A stretch of DNA of 64,000 nucleotides from Pseudomonadota bacterium (GCA_023436885.1 JAEZHI010000016.1:12151-76150); one strand, 5' to 3'; shown: positions 1-8,866, counted from the stretch's first letter. The notes: generated from the letters alone by a model not told the origin. Program-made: numbers and translations.

Positions 1-45
1 CTTCTAACCAAGGGCGTGGCGGTTCTAGGGCGTTTCTGAGGCAAG

Positions 46-576
46 CTAGCGCATGAGGTCGTCGCAGTCGTCCCAGGCGATGATGATGTTCTCGGAGCGC
101 CAGATCGGGCCGGGGTCGGTTTGCCGGGCGATGGCCCTGCCGCCAAGCGCCTGGTAAAAGCCGATGGCGGCGTGGTTGCCGTCGACAACGCCGAGCGCGA
201 CGCCGGGGTAGCCGCGCGCCTTGAGATGCTGGGCGAGGCGCTTCAGCAGCTGGCGGCCGATCCTCTGACCCTGGAAGTCCCTGTCGATGTAGACGAACTT
301 GATTTCGCCCCGGCCGCCGTACAGTGGGTCGGAGGCGGCGCCGGCCGCGCCCATGCCGACCAGCCGGCCATCGGCCTCGGCCAGCAGCACCAGTTGATCG
401 ACGTTTGGGTTGGCGAGTCTTTGCTTCCATCCCCTGAGCCGATGGGCTTCGTCGAGCGCGGCAAAGGCCTCGGGCGGCGCGAGTTCGCGGCAGGTAGCGC
501 TCCAGACGGTCGCATGCAGATGGGCGATGGCCTCGGCATCTCCAGGCTCAGCGGGGCGAAAGGCGATGTCTGGCAT
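46..576 (-). CDS. GNAT family N-acetyltransferase
   Basis: A 176-residue single-domain acetyl-CoA-dependent N-acyltransferase of unknown acceptor. The GNAT core is visible from about residue 67 (the LVGMGAAG strand), through KFVYIDRDFQGQRIGRQLL, which is the V/I-x-x-x-x-Q/R-x-x-G-x-G/A pyrophosphate-binding loop (about residues 93-111), to the GVVDGNHAAIGFYQALGG C-terminal motif (about 128-145). Length is normal for the family. It lies 75 bases downstream of the FAD oxidoreductase gene on the same strand and may be cotranscribed with it. The substrate cannot be read from the sequence. Confidence 0.85.
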   Translation of the reverse strand: MPDIAFRPAEPGDAEAIAHLHATVWSATCRELAPPEAFAALDEAHRLRGWKQRLANPNVDQLVLLAEADGRLVGMGAAGAASDPLYGGRGEIKFVYIDRDFQGQRIGRQLLKRLAQHLKARGYPGVALGVVDGNHAAIGFYQALGGRAIARQTDPGPIWRSENIIIAWDDCDDLMR

Positions 577-651
577 GAAAGTCTGCCGTATCCGGGGGGC
601 GTTATGGTCGCCGCCAGCTTGCCCGGTTTGGCACGGTGGGTCCAGCCGCTC

Positions 652-1878
652 TCACCGATACCCAAACAAATGCGCATCCGGATCCTTCCGGCCAGCAATT
701 TCGGCGGCGACGATCTCGGCGGCGATGGTGGAGAAGGTGATGCCGTTGCCGCCGAAGCCCATGATGGCGAAGACGCGTTCGCGGCCCGACACGCGGTCGA
801 TGATCGGCAGGCCGTCGCGCGTCACGCCGAAGGGCGCGCCCCAGGCGTAGGCCGGCTTGCCGAGGTCGATGCCGGTCAGCGCCTTGAACTTGCGGGCGAT
901 CGCCTTGGCCTTCTTGCCGATCTTGTCGGGATCGCTGCTGCTTTGTTCCGACGCCTCGTCCTCGCCGCCGACGATGACGCGGCCGGCGGCATCGGTGCGG
1001 AAATAAAGGTAGGGGTCGGAGGCTTCCCAGACGAGCGTTTGCTTCAGCCAGGCCGGCAGGTGGGCGAGCGGCCTTGAGGCCAGCGCCCAGGTGGAGACGA
1101 TGCGATGGGCGGCGCTCTCCATCTCCGGCAGAAACTCGTAGCCGGTGGAGAACACCGCGTGCTCGGCGGTCAGCACGGCGCCGTCGGCCGTGGCGAGGGC
1201 CACGCCGCCGGGCAGTTCGGCCATGTCGGAGATATCGACCGGCGAGACGAGCCGCGCCTTGCGGGCGAGTGCTGCCTTCAGCAGGCCGGCGGCGAGCTGC
1301 GCCGGGTTGGCCGAGGCGGAGACCGGGGAGAGGATGGCGCCGGAGCGGTCGAGGCCGAACCGGTCGGCCAGCGCGGCGCGGTCGAGATATTCGGCGTCGA
1401 GACCGATGGCGGTTCGCGCGTCAGCCTCGTGCTGCAGCGCGCGCGAGCCCATCTCGTCGCCAGAGAGATAGAGAGACGGCTTGCGCTCCATGCCGCAATC
1501 GATGCCGAGCCGTTCGGTGAGGTCGATCAGGTGGCCGACCGACTGGGCCGAGCGGAGCCAGGCGGCGTTGGCCCTGGCGTCGCCGATCTTGCGGCGCAGG
1601 CGGATCAGCGGCTCGTCGATCTCGTGCAGGATCATGGCGGTGGAGGCGGGGGTGGAGCCCCGCACCGGCGGGCGGCGGTCGACGATCAGCACCGACTTGC
1701 CGGCCCGGGTCAGCGCCTCGGCGACCAGCGCGCCGCTGATGCCGGCGCCGACCACGATCACGTCGAACCGCTCCTGCGGCAGCTTGCGCTCGGCGGTGAC
1801 GGTGGAATTGGGCGTTCGCGTCCAGAGGGAGATGCCCGTGCGGAGGTTTTCGCTGTAGGTGGCGGTATCGTGAGCCAT
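652..1878 (-). CDS. FAD-dependent oxidoreductase of the D-amino-acid oxidase (DAO) family
   Basis: A 408-residue flavoprotein. The Rossmann dinucleotide-binding motif VVGAGISGALVAEALTRAG sits near residues 42-60, followed by the acidic end of the second strand (LIVDRR). The C-terminal MGFGGNGITFS stretch (about 374-384) is the second FAD-contact motif of DAO/glycine-oxidase-like proteins. About 40 extra residues precede the FAD motif and do not look like a signal peptide. The family oxidises amines or amino acids with FAD; the substrate is unknown here. A GNAT gene follows and amino-acid/guanidine genes lie nearby on the other strand, which weakly fits amine metabolism. Confidence 0.85.
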   Translation of the reverse strand: MAHDTATYSENLRTGISLWTRTPNSTVTAERKLPQERFDVIVVGAGISGALVAEALTRAGKSVLIVDRRPPVRGSTPASTAMILHEIDEPLIRLRRKIGDARANAAWLRSAQSVGHLIDLTERLGIDCGMERKPSLYLSGDEMGSRALQHEADARTAIGLDAEYLDRAALADRFGLDRSGAILSPVSASANPAQLAAGLLKAALARKARLVSPVDISDMAELPGGVALATADGAVLTAEHAVFSTGYEFLPEMESAAHRIVSTWALASRPLAHLPAWLKQTLVWEASDPYLYFRTDAAGRVIVGGEDEASEQSSSDPDKIGKKAKAIARKFKALTGIDLGKPAYAWGAPFGVTRDGLPIIDRVSGRERVFAIMGFGGNGITFSTIAAEIVAAEIAGRKDPDAHLFGYR

Positions 1879-2036
1879 GAGATCTCCGTCGGGGTGGCGG
1901 CCAGCGAAACCAGCCGTAGCGGACCAACGGTTCCGGTCGCCGACGGTTCCTTCACAAGGCGGTGTGCCTTTCTCCTGCCACTTCCGGGCGGATCATCGGG
2001 CGAGGATCAACCTTTGCGTCGCAAGAGGAGGCTTCG

Positions 2037-2597
2037 ATGGCATCGATCGTTCGCTGGCGGGATTGGGAAGGCGAGGGGTTGGAGCACTGCGTCTGCCGGT
2101 TCGAGGCCGAGGGCCTGACGCTGGAAGGCGTGGTGGCGGTGGCGCAGGAAGGGCTGCATGGCGTGCGTTACCGGGTGCGCACCGATGCCGGTTTCTGCAC
2201 GCGCGAGGTGCTCGTTGAGTTCATCGGCGGGCCGACGCTGCATGTCGAAGCCGACGGCGAGGGGCACTGGCGCGACCTCCACAATGGCGCCGCCCTGCCG
2301 GCGCTCGACGGTTGCCTCGACATCGATATCCGCGTGACGCCGGCCACCAACACTCTGCCGATCCGGCGCCTGAAGCTTCAGCCCGGCGAGAGCTGCGACA
2401 TCGAGGTGGCCTATGTGCCGCTGCCCGGGCAGGCGGCCGGCGCATTTCTGCCAAGGCGGGTCGAACAGCGCTATACTCGTCTGATGACCGACGGTAGCTA
2501 CCGCTACGAGGGGCTGGGGACGGGTTTTCTTGCGGACCTGGAGGTCGATGCGGATGGATTGGTGATGGATTATCCCGGCGTGTTTCGCAGGATATGA
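2037..2597 (+). CDS. Putative glycolipid-binding (DUF1089-type) protein
   Basis: A 186-residue protein resembling the putative glycolipid-binding family (PF06475, formerly DUF1089). Supporting features are the opening IVRWRDWEGEGLEHC, a central DIRVTPATNTLPIRRL, and the C-terminal QRYTRL..GSYRYEG..TGF..DLEVDADGLVMDYPGVFRR, all typical of this beta-rich family. The frame stays open upstream to 1962, but ATG at 2037 has a strong AAGAGGAGG ribosome site 5 bases ahead, so it is chosen. It is soluble with no signal peptide. The biochemical role of the family is poorly established; the name is by family only. Confidence 0.75.
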   Translation: MASIVRWRDWEGEGLEHCVCRFEAEGLTLEGVVAVAQEGLHGVRYRVRTDAGFCTREVLVEFIGGPTLHVEADGEGHWRDLHNGAALPALDGCLDIDIRVTPATNTLPIRRLKLQPGESCDIEVAYVPLPGQAAGAFLPRRVEQRYTRLMTDGSYRYEGLGTGFLADLEVDADGLVMDYPGVFRRI

Positions 2598-2672
2598 GCA
2601 GGCGATGAGCCGGTCGTCCCGGAAGGCTTTCGATCCTTGTTCCCACGGCAAAATCCGGTTTACCTTCCGCCC

Positions 2673-3533
2673 ATGCAGGACCTTCAGTTTCGATCCGGTT
2701 ATGCCCAGACGAGAGACGGCCTCTCCGAACTGATCGCGCTCATTCATGACGTGTTCGCGATCGATGTTTCGCCGCTCAACCGGCTGGGGCACGATCCGTC
2801 CGTTGTCGCTTTCGGCTGGTGGCGCGGCGACAGGCTGGTGGCCAATGTCAGCCTCTATCAGCGGCGCTTGTGGCTTTCGGGACAGGAAGTCCCTGCCTTC
2901 GGCGTCCAGTCCGTCGCCGTTCGGCCGGAGTGGCGCGGACGCGGCCTCTTTCGCGATCTGATGACGCGGGCGCTCGACTATGCAGATGCCAGGACAAGTC
3001 TGGTCATTCTCGAGACGGGCACGCCGGCGTTGTACAAACCCTTCGGATTTCGCCAGATCGAGGAGGCGACGTTTTCCGGCGGGCTGGAGCGACGGCAGTC
3101 GCGGCCAAATCATCGCGCGCTGTCGCTGGATGAGGAGGGCGATGTCGCGCTCCTGCGGGATCTGTTTTCGCGCCGAGCGCCAACATCGCTGCTGGCGTCG
3201 GCCTGCGATCATCCGGCCTTGTTCATGCTGAAGGCAACCCTGACGCCGGAGTTCAAGCTGCTTCACCTTCCGGATCTGGGAGCGGTCGCCGCCGTCGAGG
3301 GCCTGGACCAGCCGTCGTTGATCCTCCTCGATATCGTCGCCTCGTCCATCCCTTCGCTGGACGAGATCGTTTCCGCGCTCGGCTATGGCGGCGAGCGGGT
3401 CGAGGTCCGCCTGACGCCCGATCGTCTGGCGTGGACGCCGGATCATCAGCAACCGATAGAGAGCAATTGTATGGTCCGCGGTGTCTTCCCACCGGAGGGG
3501 CAAGCGTTCATGCTGTCGGAGATGCGAATTTGA
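2673..3533 (+). CDS. GNAT family N-acetyltransferase, long form
   Basis: A 286-residue protein whose N-terminal half is a GNAT domain: VQSVAVRPEWRGRGLFRDLMTRAL (cut here at the key residues R/Q-x-x-G-x-G) is the acetyl-CoA loop, followed by ILETGTPALYKPFGFR. The C-terminal half (about 130 residues) has no motif I recognise; GNAT proteins of this size sometimes carry a lipid-binding SCP2-like tail, as in Eis, but that is not clear here. ATG at 2673 lacks a good ribosome site; a TTG at 2637 in the same frame has GGAAGG upstream and would add 12 residues. Gene order continues into the GFA gene 20 bases later. Confidence 0.8.
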   Translation: MQDLQFRSGYAQTRDGLSELIALIHDVFAIDVSPLNRLGHDPSVVAFGWWRGDRLVANVSLYQRRLWLSGQEVPAFGVQSVAVRPEWRGRGLFRDLMTRALDYADARTSLVILETGTPALYKPFGFRQIEEATFSGGLERRQSRPNHRALSLDEEGDVALLRDLFSRRAPTSLLASACDHPALFMLKATLTPEFKLLHLPDLGAVAAVEGLDQPSLILLDIVASSIPSLDEIVSALGYGGERVEVRLTPDRLAWTPDHQQPIESNCMVRGVFPPEGQAFMLSEMRI

Positions 3534-3553
3534 GGGATCGGTAAGGGAGCTGC

Positions 3554-3982
3554 ATGCAGGACAAGGTTCGCAACGGGCGCTGCGAGTGCGGCAATCTGCG
3601 CTTTGCCGTGCGGGGCGAGCCAGTGCACGTTCATGCCTGTACCTGCACCGCGTGCCAACGAAGCACCGGCAGCGTGATGAGCTATTCGGCCTGGTTTCCC
3701 GAGGCGGCGGTGACCATCGAGGGCGATTACACCGTGCATCACCATCGCGGGGCGGAGCATCCCGACCGTTACAGGTGCTTCTGCCCGACCTGCGGCACGG
3801 GGCGGTTCTTCCGGTCGGGGGCGGCCTTCCCCGACACCATCGGCTTTGCCGTGGGCTCGTTTGCTGATCCAGACTATGCTTCCAATCTTCCGGCGCCGCG
3901 CTTCGTTCTCTACTGGGACAACCGGCCGGCATGGCTCGGAAAGCCCGAAGGCGTTCCAGTGCGCGCCGAGGCGGAGGAGTGA
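3554..3982 (+). CDS. GFA (glutathione-dependent formaldehyde-activating-like, CENP-V) family protein
   Basis: A 142-residue zinc-binding beta-fold protein. The cysteine ligands expected of the GFA/CENP-V fold are all present: CECG near residues 10-13, the CTCTAC cluster near 29-34, and CFCPTCG near 75-81. Family members are annotated as formaldehyde-activating, but only a few have shown activity and many are of unknown role, so only the fold is asserted. The stop codon overlaps nothing, and the ureohydrolase gene starts 4 bases later, so both are probably translated from one message. Confidence 0.85.
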   Translation: MQDKVRNGRCECGNLRFAVRGEPVHVHACTCTACQRSTGSVMSYSAWFPEAAVTIEGDYTVHHHRGAEHPDRYRCFCPTCGTGRFFRSGAAFPDTIGFAVGSFADPDYASNLPAPRFVLYWDNRPAWLGKPEGVPVRAEAEE

Positions 3983-3986
3983 TGAC

Positions 3987-4898
3987 ATGATGACCCAACG
4001 TCCTTCCTTTCTCGGTTTGCCCGATCGTCTCGATGGCGAGCGTGCCGCCAGCGCCATGATCTTCGGGGCCGGGCATGGCAGCGCCTATCCGGGGCGGGAG
4101 AGCCTGTCGGCCACGGCGGCAGCGGCCATTCGCGCGGCGAGCGCGGTGGATGCGCCGCTGATCGGCCATTGGGATTTCGATCTGGGCGGGCCGCTGTTTG
4201 CCGGCGGGCCGGTCAGCGCCGTCGATCTCGGCGATGTCGAGACCTCCCCCGGCGACAGCGCCGGCAACTGGGCGGTGATCGAGGCGAAGACCGACGAGGT
4301 GCTGGCCTCGATGGCGGTGCCGATCCTGCTCGGCGGCGACGATTCCGTGGTGCCGCCCTTCCTCGCCGGTTTCGCGGCGCACGGGCCGATCTGGGTGCTG
4401 CAGATCGACGCCCATATCGACTGGCGCGACGAGTTGCATGGCGAGCGCTACGGCTATTCCAGCCCGATGCGCCGGGCGAGCGAGATGAAGCACGTCGCCG
4501 GCATCGTGCAGGTGGGGATGCGCGGCGTCGGCAGCGCGCGGGCAGAGGAAATCGAGGCGGCGCTCGGCTATGGCAGCCACCTCGTTACGGCGCGCGAGGT
4601 GCATGCCGAGGGCGTGGAAGCGGCGCTCAAGCACATCCCGGCCGGCGCGTCGGTGGTGATCACCCTCGACTGCGACGGTCTCGATCCGGCGATCATGCCG
4701 GGCGTGGCGGCGCCGAGCCCCGGCGGCCTCAGCTACACCGAGACCATCGACCTGATCGCCGGCGTCGGCCGGCGGGCGCGGCTTGCCGGCTTCGACATCG
4801 TTGAACTCTGCCCCAGCGCCGACATCGGCGGCCTCTCGGCACTGACCGCCGCGCGGCTGGTGGTGAACGCCATCGGCGCGGTGGTGCGGCAGGGGTAG
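3987..4898 (+). CDS. Agmatinase/arginase-family ureohydrolase
   Basis: A 303-residue ureohydrolase that should cleave a guanidino compound to urea plus an amine. Mn-binding motifs of the family are visible: GGDDS near residues 110-114, DAHIDW near 134-139 (D-A-H-x-D), and TLDCDGLDP near 225-233 (D-x-D-x-x-D). ATG at 3987 (or 3990) follows GGAGGAGTGATGAC. The cyclodeaminase gene starts 6 bases after its stop, so the pair probably forms an operon. If arginine were the substrate, ornithine would pass directly to the next enzyme; agmatine or another guanidine is equally possible from sequence. The last 17 codons have a near copy at 8813-8866 (see that feature). Confidence 0.88.
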   Translation: MMTQRPSFLGLPDRLDGERAASAMIFGAGHGSAYPGRESLSATAAAAIRAASAVDAPLIGHWDFDLGGPLFAGGPVSAVDLGDVETSPGDSAGNWAVIEAKTDEVLASMAVPILLGGDDSVVPPFLAGFAAHGPIWVLQIDAHIDWRDELHGERYGYSSPMRRASEMKHVAGIVQVGMRGVGSARAEEIEAALGYGSHLVTAREVHAEGVEAALKHIPAGASVVITLDCDGLDPAIMPGVAAPSPGGLSYTETIDLIAGVGRRARLAGFDIVELCPSADIGGLSALTAARLVVNAIGAVVRQG

Positions 4899-4904
4899 GG
4901 CGTC

Positions 4905-5825
4905 ATGACCATTATCCTGAAGGACGAGGATCTCCGGGGCTATGCCTTGATGGACGTTGCGATTGACGCCGTGGAGAAGGTCTTTTCGGCGCCGGCGCGC
5001 GATGAGGTAGTGGCGCCGCCCCGTCATCACGTGGCGTTTCCGGGGCGGGGCGTTCTGGTGTTCACGGGGGGCGGCGTGCTGGGCGACAATCCGCTCGCCG
5101 GCTTTCGTATCTTTGAAAGCTACGTCGTGCCGGGGCAAACGCAGCTCGTCCCCGTCTGGTCGGCCGATGATGGGAGGCTCAAGGGCCTCTTCCTCGGCAA
5201 GCGGCTGGGCGCTATCTGCACCGGCGCCATCGGTGGCGTCGCCATCCGGCACATGAGTTCGCCGGACGCCCGCGTCGTCGGCGTCGTGGGCAGCGGCCAG
5301 CAGGCGCGAACCCAGCTGGCGGCGGCGGTGGCGGTGCGGGATATCACTCTGGCGCGGGTCTTTAGCCGCGACGAGGCGCATCGTGCCGAATTCGCCGAGG
5401 AGATGCAGCGGGAGCTCGGCATCGAGGTGGAGCCCGTGGGGAGCGTGCGAGAGGCGGTCGGGGATGCGGACATCGTTCTTTGCGCCACGTCGAGCCCCGA
5501 ACCAGTGGTCAGCGCCGCCGATCTGAAGCCGGGTGCTCACGTCAATACGCTCGGCCCCAAGGACGTGGACGCGCATGAGCTGGCGTTCGACGTGGCGGAG
5601 GTGGCGAGGGTCATCGCCACCGACTCCCGGGAGCAGGCCAATGCCTATGCCGTGCCGTTCTTTTTGGAAGGCTCGGGCCATGAGCAACGCATGATCGAGC
5701 TGTCCGACATCGTCGCGGGAAAGGTGTCGGGGCGGGGAGCGGCGGGGGAGACCACCTTGTTCTGCTCGGTCGGTCTGGCGGGCACTGAAGTGGCAGTGGC
5801 CTCGGCGATCTTCGACAGTATTTGA
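4905..5825 (+). CDS. Ornithine cyclodeaminase / mu-crystallin family protein (copy 1)
   Basis: A 306-residue NAD(P)-dependent enzyme of the OCD family, whose type member converts ornithine to proline and ammonia. The nucleotide-binding motif VVGVVGSGQQARTQL lies near residues 118-132, and the substrate-side PPRHHVAFPG near 38-47 and LGPKDVDAHEL near 206-216 match the family. It follows the ureohydrolase by 6 bases, suggesting a guanidine-to-imino-acid route. A paralog of identical length sits at 10264-11184 with long identical stretches, so the two arose by duplication. Other OCD-family activities (alanine dehydrogenase, imine reductase) cannot be excluded. Confidence 0.88.
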   Translation: MTIILKDEDLRGYALMDVAIDAVEKVFSAPARDEVVAPPRHHVAFPGRGVLVFTGGGVLGDNPLAGFRIFESYVVPGQTQLVPVWSADDGRLKGLFLGKRLGAICTGAIGGVAIRHMSSPDARVVGVVGSGQQARTQLAAAVAVRDITLARVFSRDEAHRAEFAEEMQRELGIEVEPVGSVREAVGDADIVLCATSSPEPVVSAADLKPGAHVNTLGPKDVDAHELAFDVAEVARVIATDSREQANAYAVPFFLEGSGHEQRMIELSDIVAGKVSGRGAAGETTLFCSVGLAGTEVAVASAIFDSI

Positions 5826-5982
5826 GGGGTTCGATCAGGACCCTGATATCGGCCGTTTCGATCTCGTCGACCTCGCCCCAGCGTCAGCCTGCTTATCGAA
5901 CGGCTTGTGCTGCGTCCGACGGATCGGAGCGATGCTGACGCCGCCTTCAACCGATCGATGCCGGAGTCTGTCCTCCCGATCG

Positions 5983-6405
5983 TCAGCCGCCGCCCAGCCA
6001 GGGATCGATGATCGGCACCCCTGCTGCCTTGAAGGCGCTGGCGTCGCGGGTGGCAACGGCGAAGCCGTGGGCGGTGGCGATGGCGGCGATGTAGCCGTCG
6101 GGCGTCGGAAATCCCTTGCCTGACTGGCGGGCGGCGACGGCGAGATCGGCATAGCGACGGGCGGCGGCGGTGTCGAAGGGGAGAATTCTTCCCTCGAACA
6201 GGCCGAGAAGCCCGTCGAGCGTCAGGGCGAGCTTTTCCTTGCGACGCCCATCCGGCAGCGCGCCGATGCCGAACAGCAGTTCGGCGAGGGTGACGCTGGA
6301 AAGATAGAGCGTCTCCGCCGCTTGCTCGTCGAGCCAATCGCGAACGGCGGGATCCGGAGCTGGCTTCATCGCCTCGGAGACGACGTTGGTGTCGAGGACG
6401 ATCAT
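5983..6405 (-). CDS. fitB: VapC/FitB-type PIN-domain ribonuclease toxin
   Basis: A 140-residue PIN-domain protein. The acidic catalytic set is intact: D5 in LDTNVVSE, E42 in TLAELLFG, D103 in TPDGYIAA and D121 in ATRDASAF, with the same spacing as gonococcal FitB. Its start codon overlaps the stop of the antitoxin gene by 4 bases (ATGA), the usual arrangement for translational coupling. The family cleaves structured RNA such as tRNA or rRNA; the target here is unknown. The antitoxin-first order and operator palindromes upstream fit conditional cooperativity of expression. Confidence 0.92.
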   Translation of the reverse strand: MIVLDTNVVSEAMKPAPDPAVRDWLDEQAAETLYLSSVTLAELLFGIGALPDGRRKEKLALTLDGLLGLFEGRILPFDTAAARRYADLAVAARQSGKGFPTPDGYIAAIATAHGFAVATRDASAFKAAGVPIIDPWLGGG

Positions 6406-6656
6406 TCGAAGGTCATCGGCTTGGCCGGCGTCCGGTCACGGGTTTGCTCAAGCGCCTCGAAATCTTCATTGGTGAGGCCCGCCTCGCGGCTCAACGCCGA
6501 GAGTGCGGAGCCGATGCGCAGACGGCCGGCCGGCCGAACCGCCGCTTCGAGAATGTCGCGGATCTCGGCTTCCGTGCTGCGGCCATTGTGAGCCGCGCGC
6601 AGCTTGAGAGCGCGGTGGGTCTCTTCGGACAGGTTGCGAATGGTAACGGCGGGCAT
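6402..6656 (-). CDS. fitA: FitA-like ribbon-helix-helix antitoxin
   Basis: An 84-residue antitoxin. The N-terminal MPAVTIRNLSEETHRALKLR is a ribbon-helix-helix DNA-binding domain of the FitA type (residues 1-45), followed by a proline- and acid-rich C-terminal tail that would wrap the PIN toxin. It overlaps the toxin gene by 4 bases. Three GATATC-containing palindromic sites lie just upstream and are the likely autoregulatory operator. Confidence 0.92.
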   Translation of the reverse strand: MPAVTIRNLSEETHRALKLRAAHNGRSTEAEIRDILEAAVRPAGRLRIGSALSALSREAGLTNEDFEALEQTRDRTPAKPMTFE

Positions 6657-6658
6657 CC

Positions 6659-6717
6659 GATATCTTCCCTCGTTGTTTTGATAGCAAAGATATCATCTAT
6701 GCATAATTGATATCAAT
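6659..6717 (-). promoter_or_regulatory. Probable FitAB operator/promoter with repeated GATATC palindromes
   Basis: GATATC occurs at 6659-6664, 6689-6694 and inside the 12-base perfect palindrome ATTGATATCAAT at 6706-6717. The middle copy sits in a wider ATAG..CTAT imperfect palindrome (6681-6700). This AT-rich stretch directly precedes the antitoxin start. Ribbon-helix-helix antitoxins bind repeated palindromes of this size, so binding is inferred from position and symmetry only. Confidence 0.6.
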
Positions 6718-6793
6718 AGGTGCCGAGCACGACGCGGAGGAGGCAACCCCTTCCCCTTGGGAGGGAAGGGATCGCGTTTCGGCGTGTCAGCGG

Positions 6794-8638
6794 TCAAATG
6801 CTGGCGTGCATGTCGTGCAGGCCGGCGTAGACGCCGCCGGCGGCCATCAGCGCCTGGTGGGTGCCTTCCTCGACGATGCCGTCGCGCGTCAGCACCAGGA
6901 TGCGGTCGGCATTCCGCACGGTGGAGAGGCGATGGGCGATGACGATGGTGGTGCGGCCGCGCACCAGCCCCATCAGCGCCTGTTGCACCGCCCGCTCGCT
7001 GTCGTTGTCGAGCGCGCTGGTGGCTTCGTCGAAGATCAGCACCGGCGGGTTCTTGAGGAAGGCGCGGGCGATGGTCAGCCGCTGTTTCTGGCCGCCGGAC
7101 AGCTTGACGCCGCGCTGGCCGATGTCGGTGTTGTAGCCGTCCGGCAGCGCCTCGATGAAATCATGCGCGTTGGCCGCCCTGGCTGCGGCGACGATCTCCT
7201 CGTCAGTCGCCTCGGGCCGGCCATAGCGCAGGTTGTCGATGACGCTGCCGCTGAACAGGTAGACGTCCTGCTGCACCACGCCGACGTTGCGCCGGAGCGA
7301 AGCCAGCGTGACGTCGCGGACATCCTGCCCGTCGATGGTCACGCTGCCGGCCTCCACGTCGTAGAAGCGGGGGATGAGGCTGCAAAGCGTGCTCTTGCCC
7401 ACCCCCGACGGGCCGACGATCGCCACGAACTCGCCCGGCTCGATGGCGAAGGACACTTCGCTCAGCACCAGCGGGCCATCGTCCTCGTAGCGGAAGCTGA
7501 CTGCGTCGAAGCCGATGGCACCCTTCACCCTGCCAAGCGGCCTGGCGGTTGGCCGGTCGGCAATGTCCGGCTGCTGTTCGAGCAGCTCCATGGCACGGAC
7601 GAAGCCGGTGTATCCCTCCTGCCAGAGGCGGAAGAAGTTATCGAGCCGCCGCACCGGATCGACCAGCACGCCAACGCAAAGCAAGAGCGTCAGCAGGTCG
7701 GCGGCGGTGAGGCCAGCCGTGAGGATGCGGATGGCGCCGACCACGATCACGACGATGGTGACGAGCTGGGCGAAGCCATCCATGCCGACCCACAGCAGCG
7801 CCTCGCTGCGGTAGCCCGCTTTCCTGCTGTCGAGAAACCGCTGGTTCTGCACCTGGAAGCGGCTGAGTTCGTCGCGCTCGTTGACGAAGGACTGCACCAC
7901 CCGGATGCCGCCCAGCGCATCCTCCACCCGCTCGTTGATATCGCCGATCCGCTCCTTGGTCTTGCGGAGGGCGACATTCATCCGGCTGCTGAAATGCGAC
8001 GCATAAGCCACCGCGAAGGGGATCAGCAACGTGATCAGCAGGGCAACGATGGGATCGATCCAGGCGAGGACCGCCATGGCGCCGCCGAACTTGAGGACGC
8101 TGATGGCAAAGTCCTCGGGGCCGTGGTGGAAGAGTTCGCCCAGCCACAGCGAGTCGTTGCTGATGCGGCTCATCAACTGGCCGGTGCGCTGCTGGTCGTA
8201 GAAGCTGAAGGACAGCTTCTGGCAGTGCTCGAACAGCTCGCGGCGCACCTGCGCCTCGATCTTCGCGCCCATGGCGTGGCCCTGGTAGTCTACGAAATAG
8301 GTCGCCAACGCCTGCACCAGGAAGACGCCGAGCATGGCGCCGCCCAGCATCAGGATCTGATGAAACGCATCCGGCGCACCGGCGAGACCCGACAGCCGGT
8401 TGATGACCTCATTGGCGATCAGCGGCATGGCCACCGCCGTGGCGGCGACCAGGATGGCACAGATCAGATCGGCCAACAGCAGCGGCAGATGCGGCCGGTA
8501 GTAGGCGACAAAGCGCCTGATACGGGCGCGTGATTTCTGGCGCGCCGGAGAGGCGTTGCGGGAAGAAACGAAGCGGGAGAGGAAGCTGTTACGGCGTTTG
8601 TGCCCGCGCTTCTCCCCGGTGAGATTGTTGGAAAGCAT
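6794..8638 (-). CDS. ABC exporter, fused permease/ATPase (MsbA/LmrA-like half transporter)
   Basis: A 614-residue half transporter. Residues 50-330 hold about six membrane helices (for example LLLADLICAILVAATAVAMP). The nucleotide-binding domain follows: Walker A GPSGVGKST at 409-417, Q-loop VVQQD near 454, signature LSGGQ at 513-517, Walker B VLIFDEAT at 533-540 and switch His in IAHRLS near 568. It would work as a homodimer exporting lipid, peptide or drug; the substrate is not deducible. A basic N-terminal extension of about 40 residues precedes the first helix, so the true start may be internal. It is transcribed alone. Confidence 0.9.
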   Translation of the reverse strand: MLSNNLTGEKRGHKRRNSFLSRFVSSRNASPARQKSRARIRRFVAYYRPHLPLLLADLICAILVAATAVAMPLIANEVINRLSGLAGAPDAFHQILMLGGAMLGVFLVQALATYFVDYQGHAMGAKIEAQVRRELFEHCQKLSFSFYDQQRTGQLMSRISNDSLWLGELFHHGPEDFAISVLKFGGAMAVLAWIDPIVALLITLLIPFAVAYASHFSSRMNVALRKTKERIGDINERVEDALGGIRVVQSFVNERDELSRFQVQNQRFLDSRKAGYRSEALLWVGMDGFAQLVTIVVIVVGAIRILTAGLTAADLLTLLLCVGVLVDPVRRLDNFFRLWQEGYTGFVRAMELLEQQPDIADRPTARPLGRVKGAIGFDAVSFRYEDDGPLVLSEVSFAIEPGEFVAIVGPSGVGKSTLCSLIPRFYDVEAGSVTIDGQDVRDVTLASLRRNVGVVQQDVYLFSGSVIDNLRYGRPEATDEEIVAAARAANAHDFIEALPDGYNTDIGQRGVKLSGGQKQRLTIARAFLKNPPVLIFDEATSALDNDSERAVQQALMGLVRGRTTIVIAHRLSTVRNADRILVLTRDGIVEEGTHQALMAAGGVYAGLHDMHASI

Positions 8639-8812
8639 GAGTGATCATGTCCCATTGTGCACAGAGGGTTTTGCGGCTGGACATGATCGCTTTCATTTCA
8701 ATCTCCCTCGGTGAAGAGCGGCTAATATGCCGGTTTTGCGGCGGTATGACAACGATTGGCGCGCCGCGTCCGCCAAATGCCGGTAAGGCGTGTCGTTGGA
8801 ATATCGACGATG

Positions 8813-8866
8813 GCCGCCGCGCGTTTGGTGGTGAATGCCATCGGCGCCGTGGTGCGGCAGGGATAG
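8813..8866 (+). pseudogene. 3' remnant of a second agmatinase-family gene
   Basis: Seventeen codons plus stop match the end of the ureohydrolase at 3987-4898: A-A-A-R-L-V-V-N-A-I-G-A-V-V-R-Q-G here against T-A-A-R-L-V-V-N-A-I-G-A-V-V-R-Q-G there, with similar DNA. Nothing of the rest of the gene is present upstream; the preceding 170 bases look unrelated. As the second OCD copy begins at 10264, this is the tail of a duplicated ureohydrolase-OCD pair whose first gene was lost and whose halves were then separated by the islet at 8867-10260. Confidence 0.8.

Noticed and set aside
2007..5687. A 1226-codon open frame on the minus strand
   Set aside because: It lies antisense to five clear plus-strand genes with recognisable motifs; its own translation is rich in His, Arg and Gly, as expected of an antisense frame in GC-rich DNA.
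6707..8533. A 608-codon plus-strand frame
   Set aside because: It is antisense to the ABC exporter, which has all ATPase motifs; the plus-strand translation has no family-like pattern.
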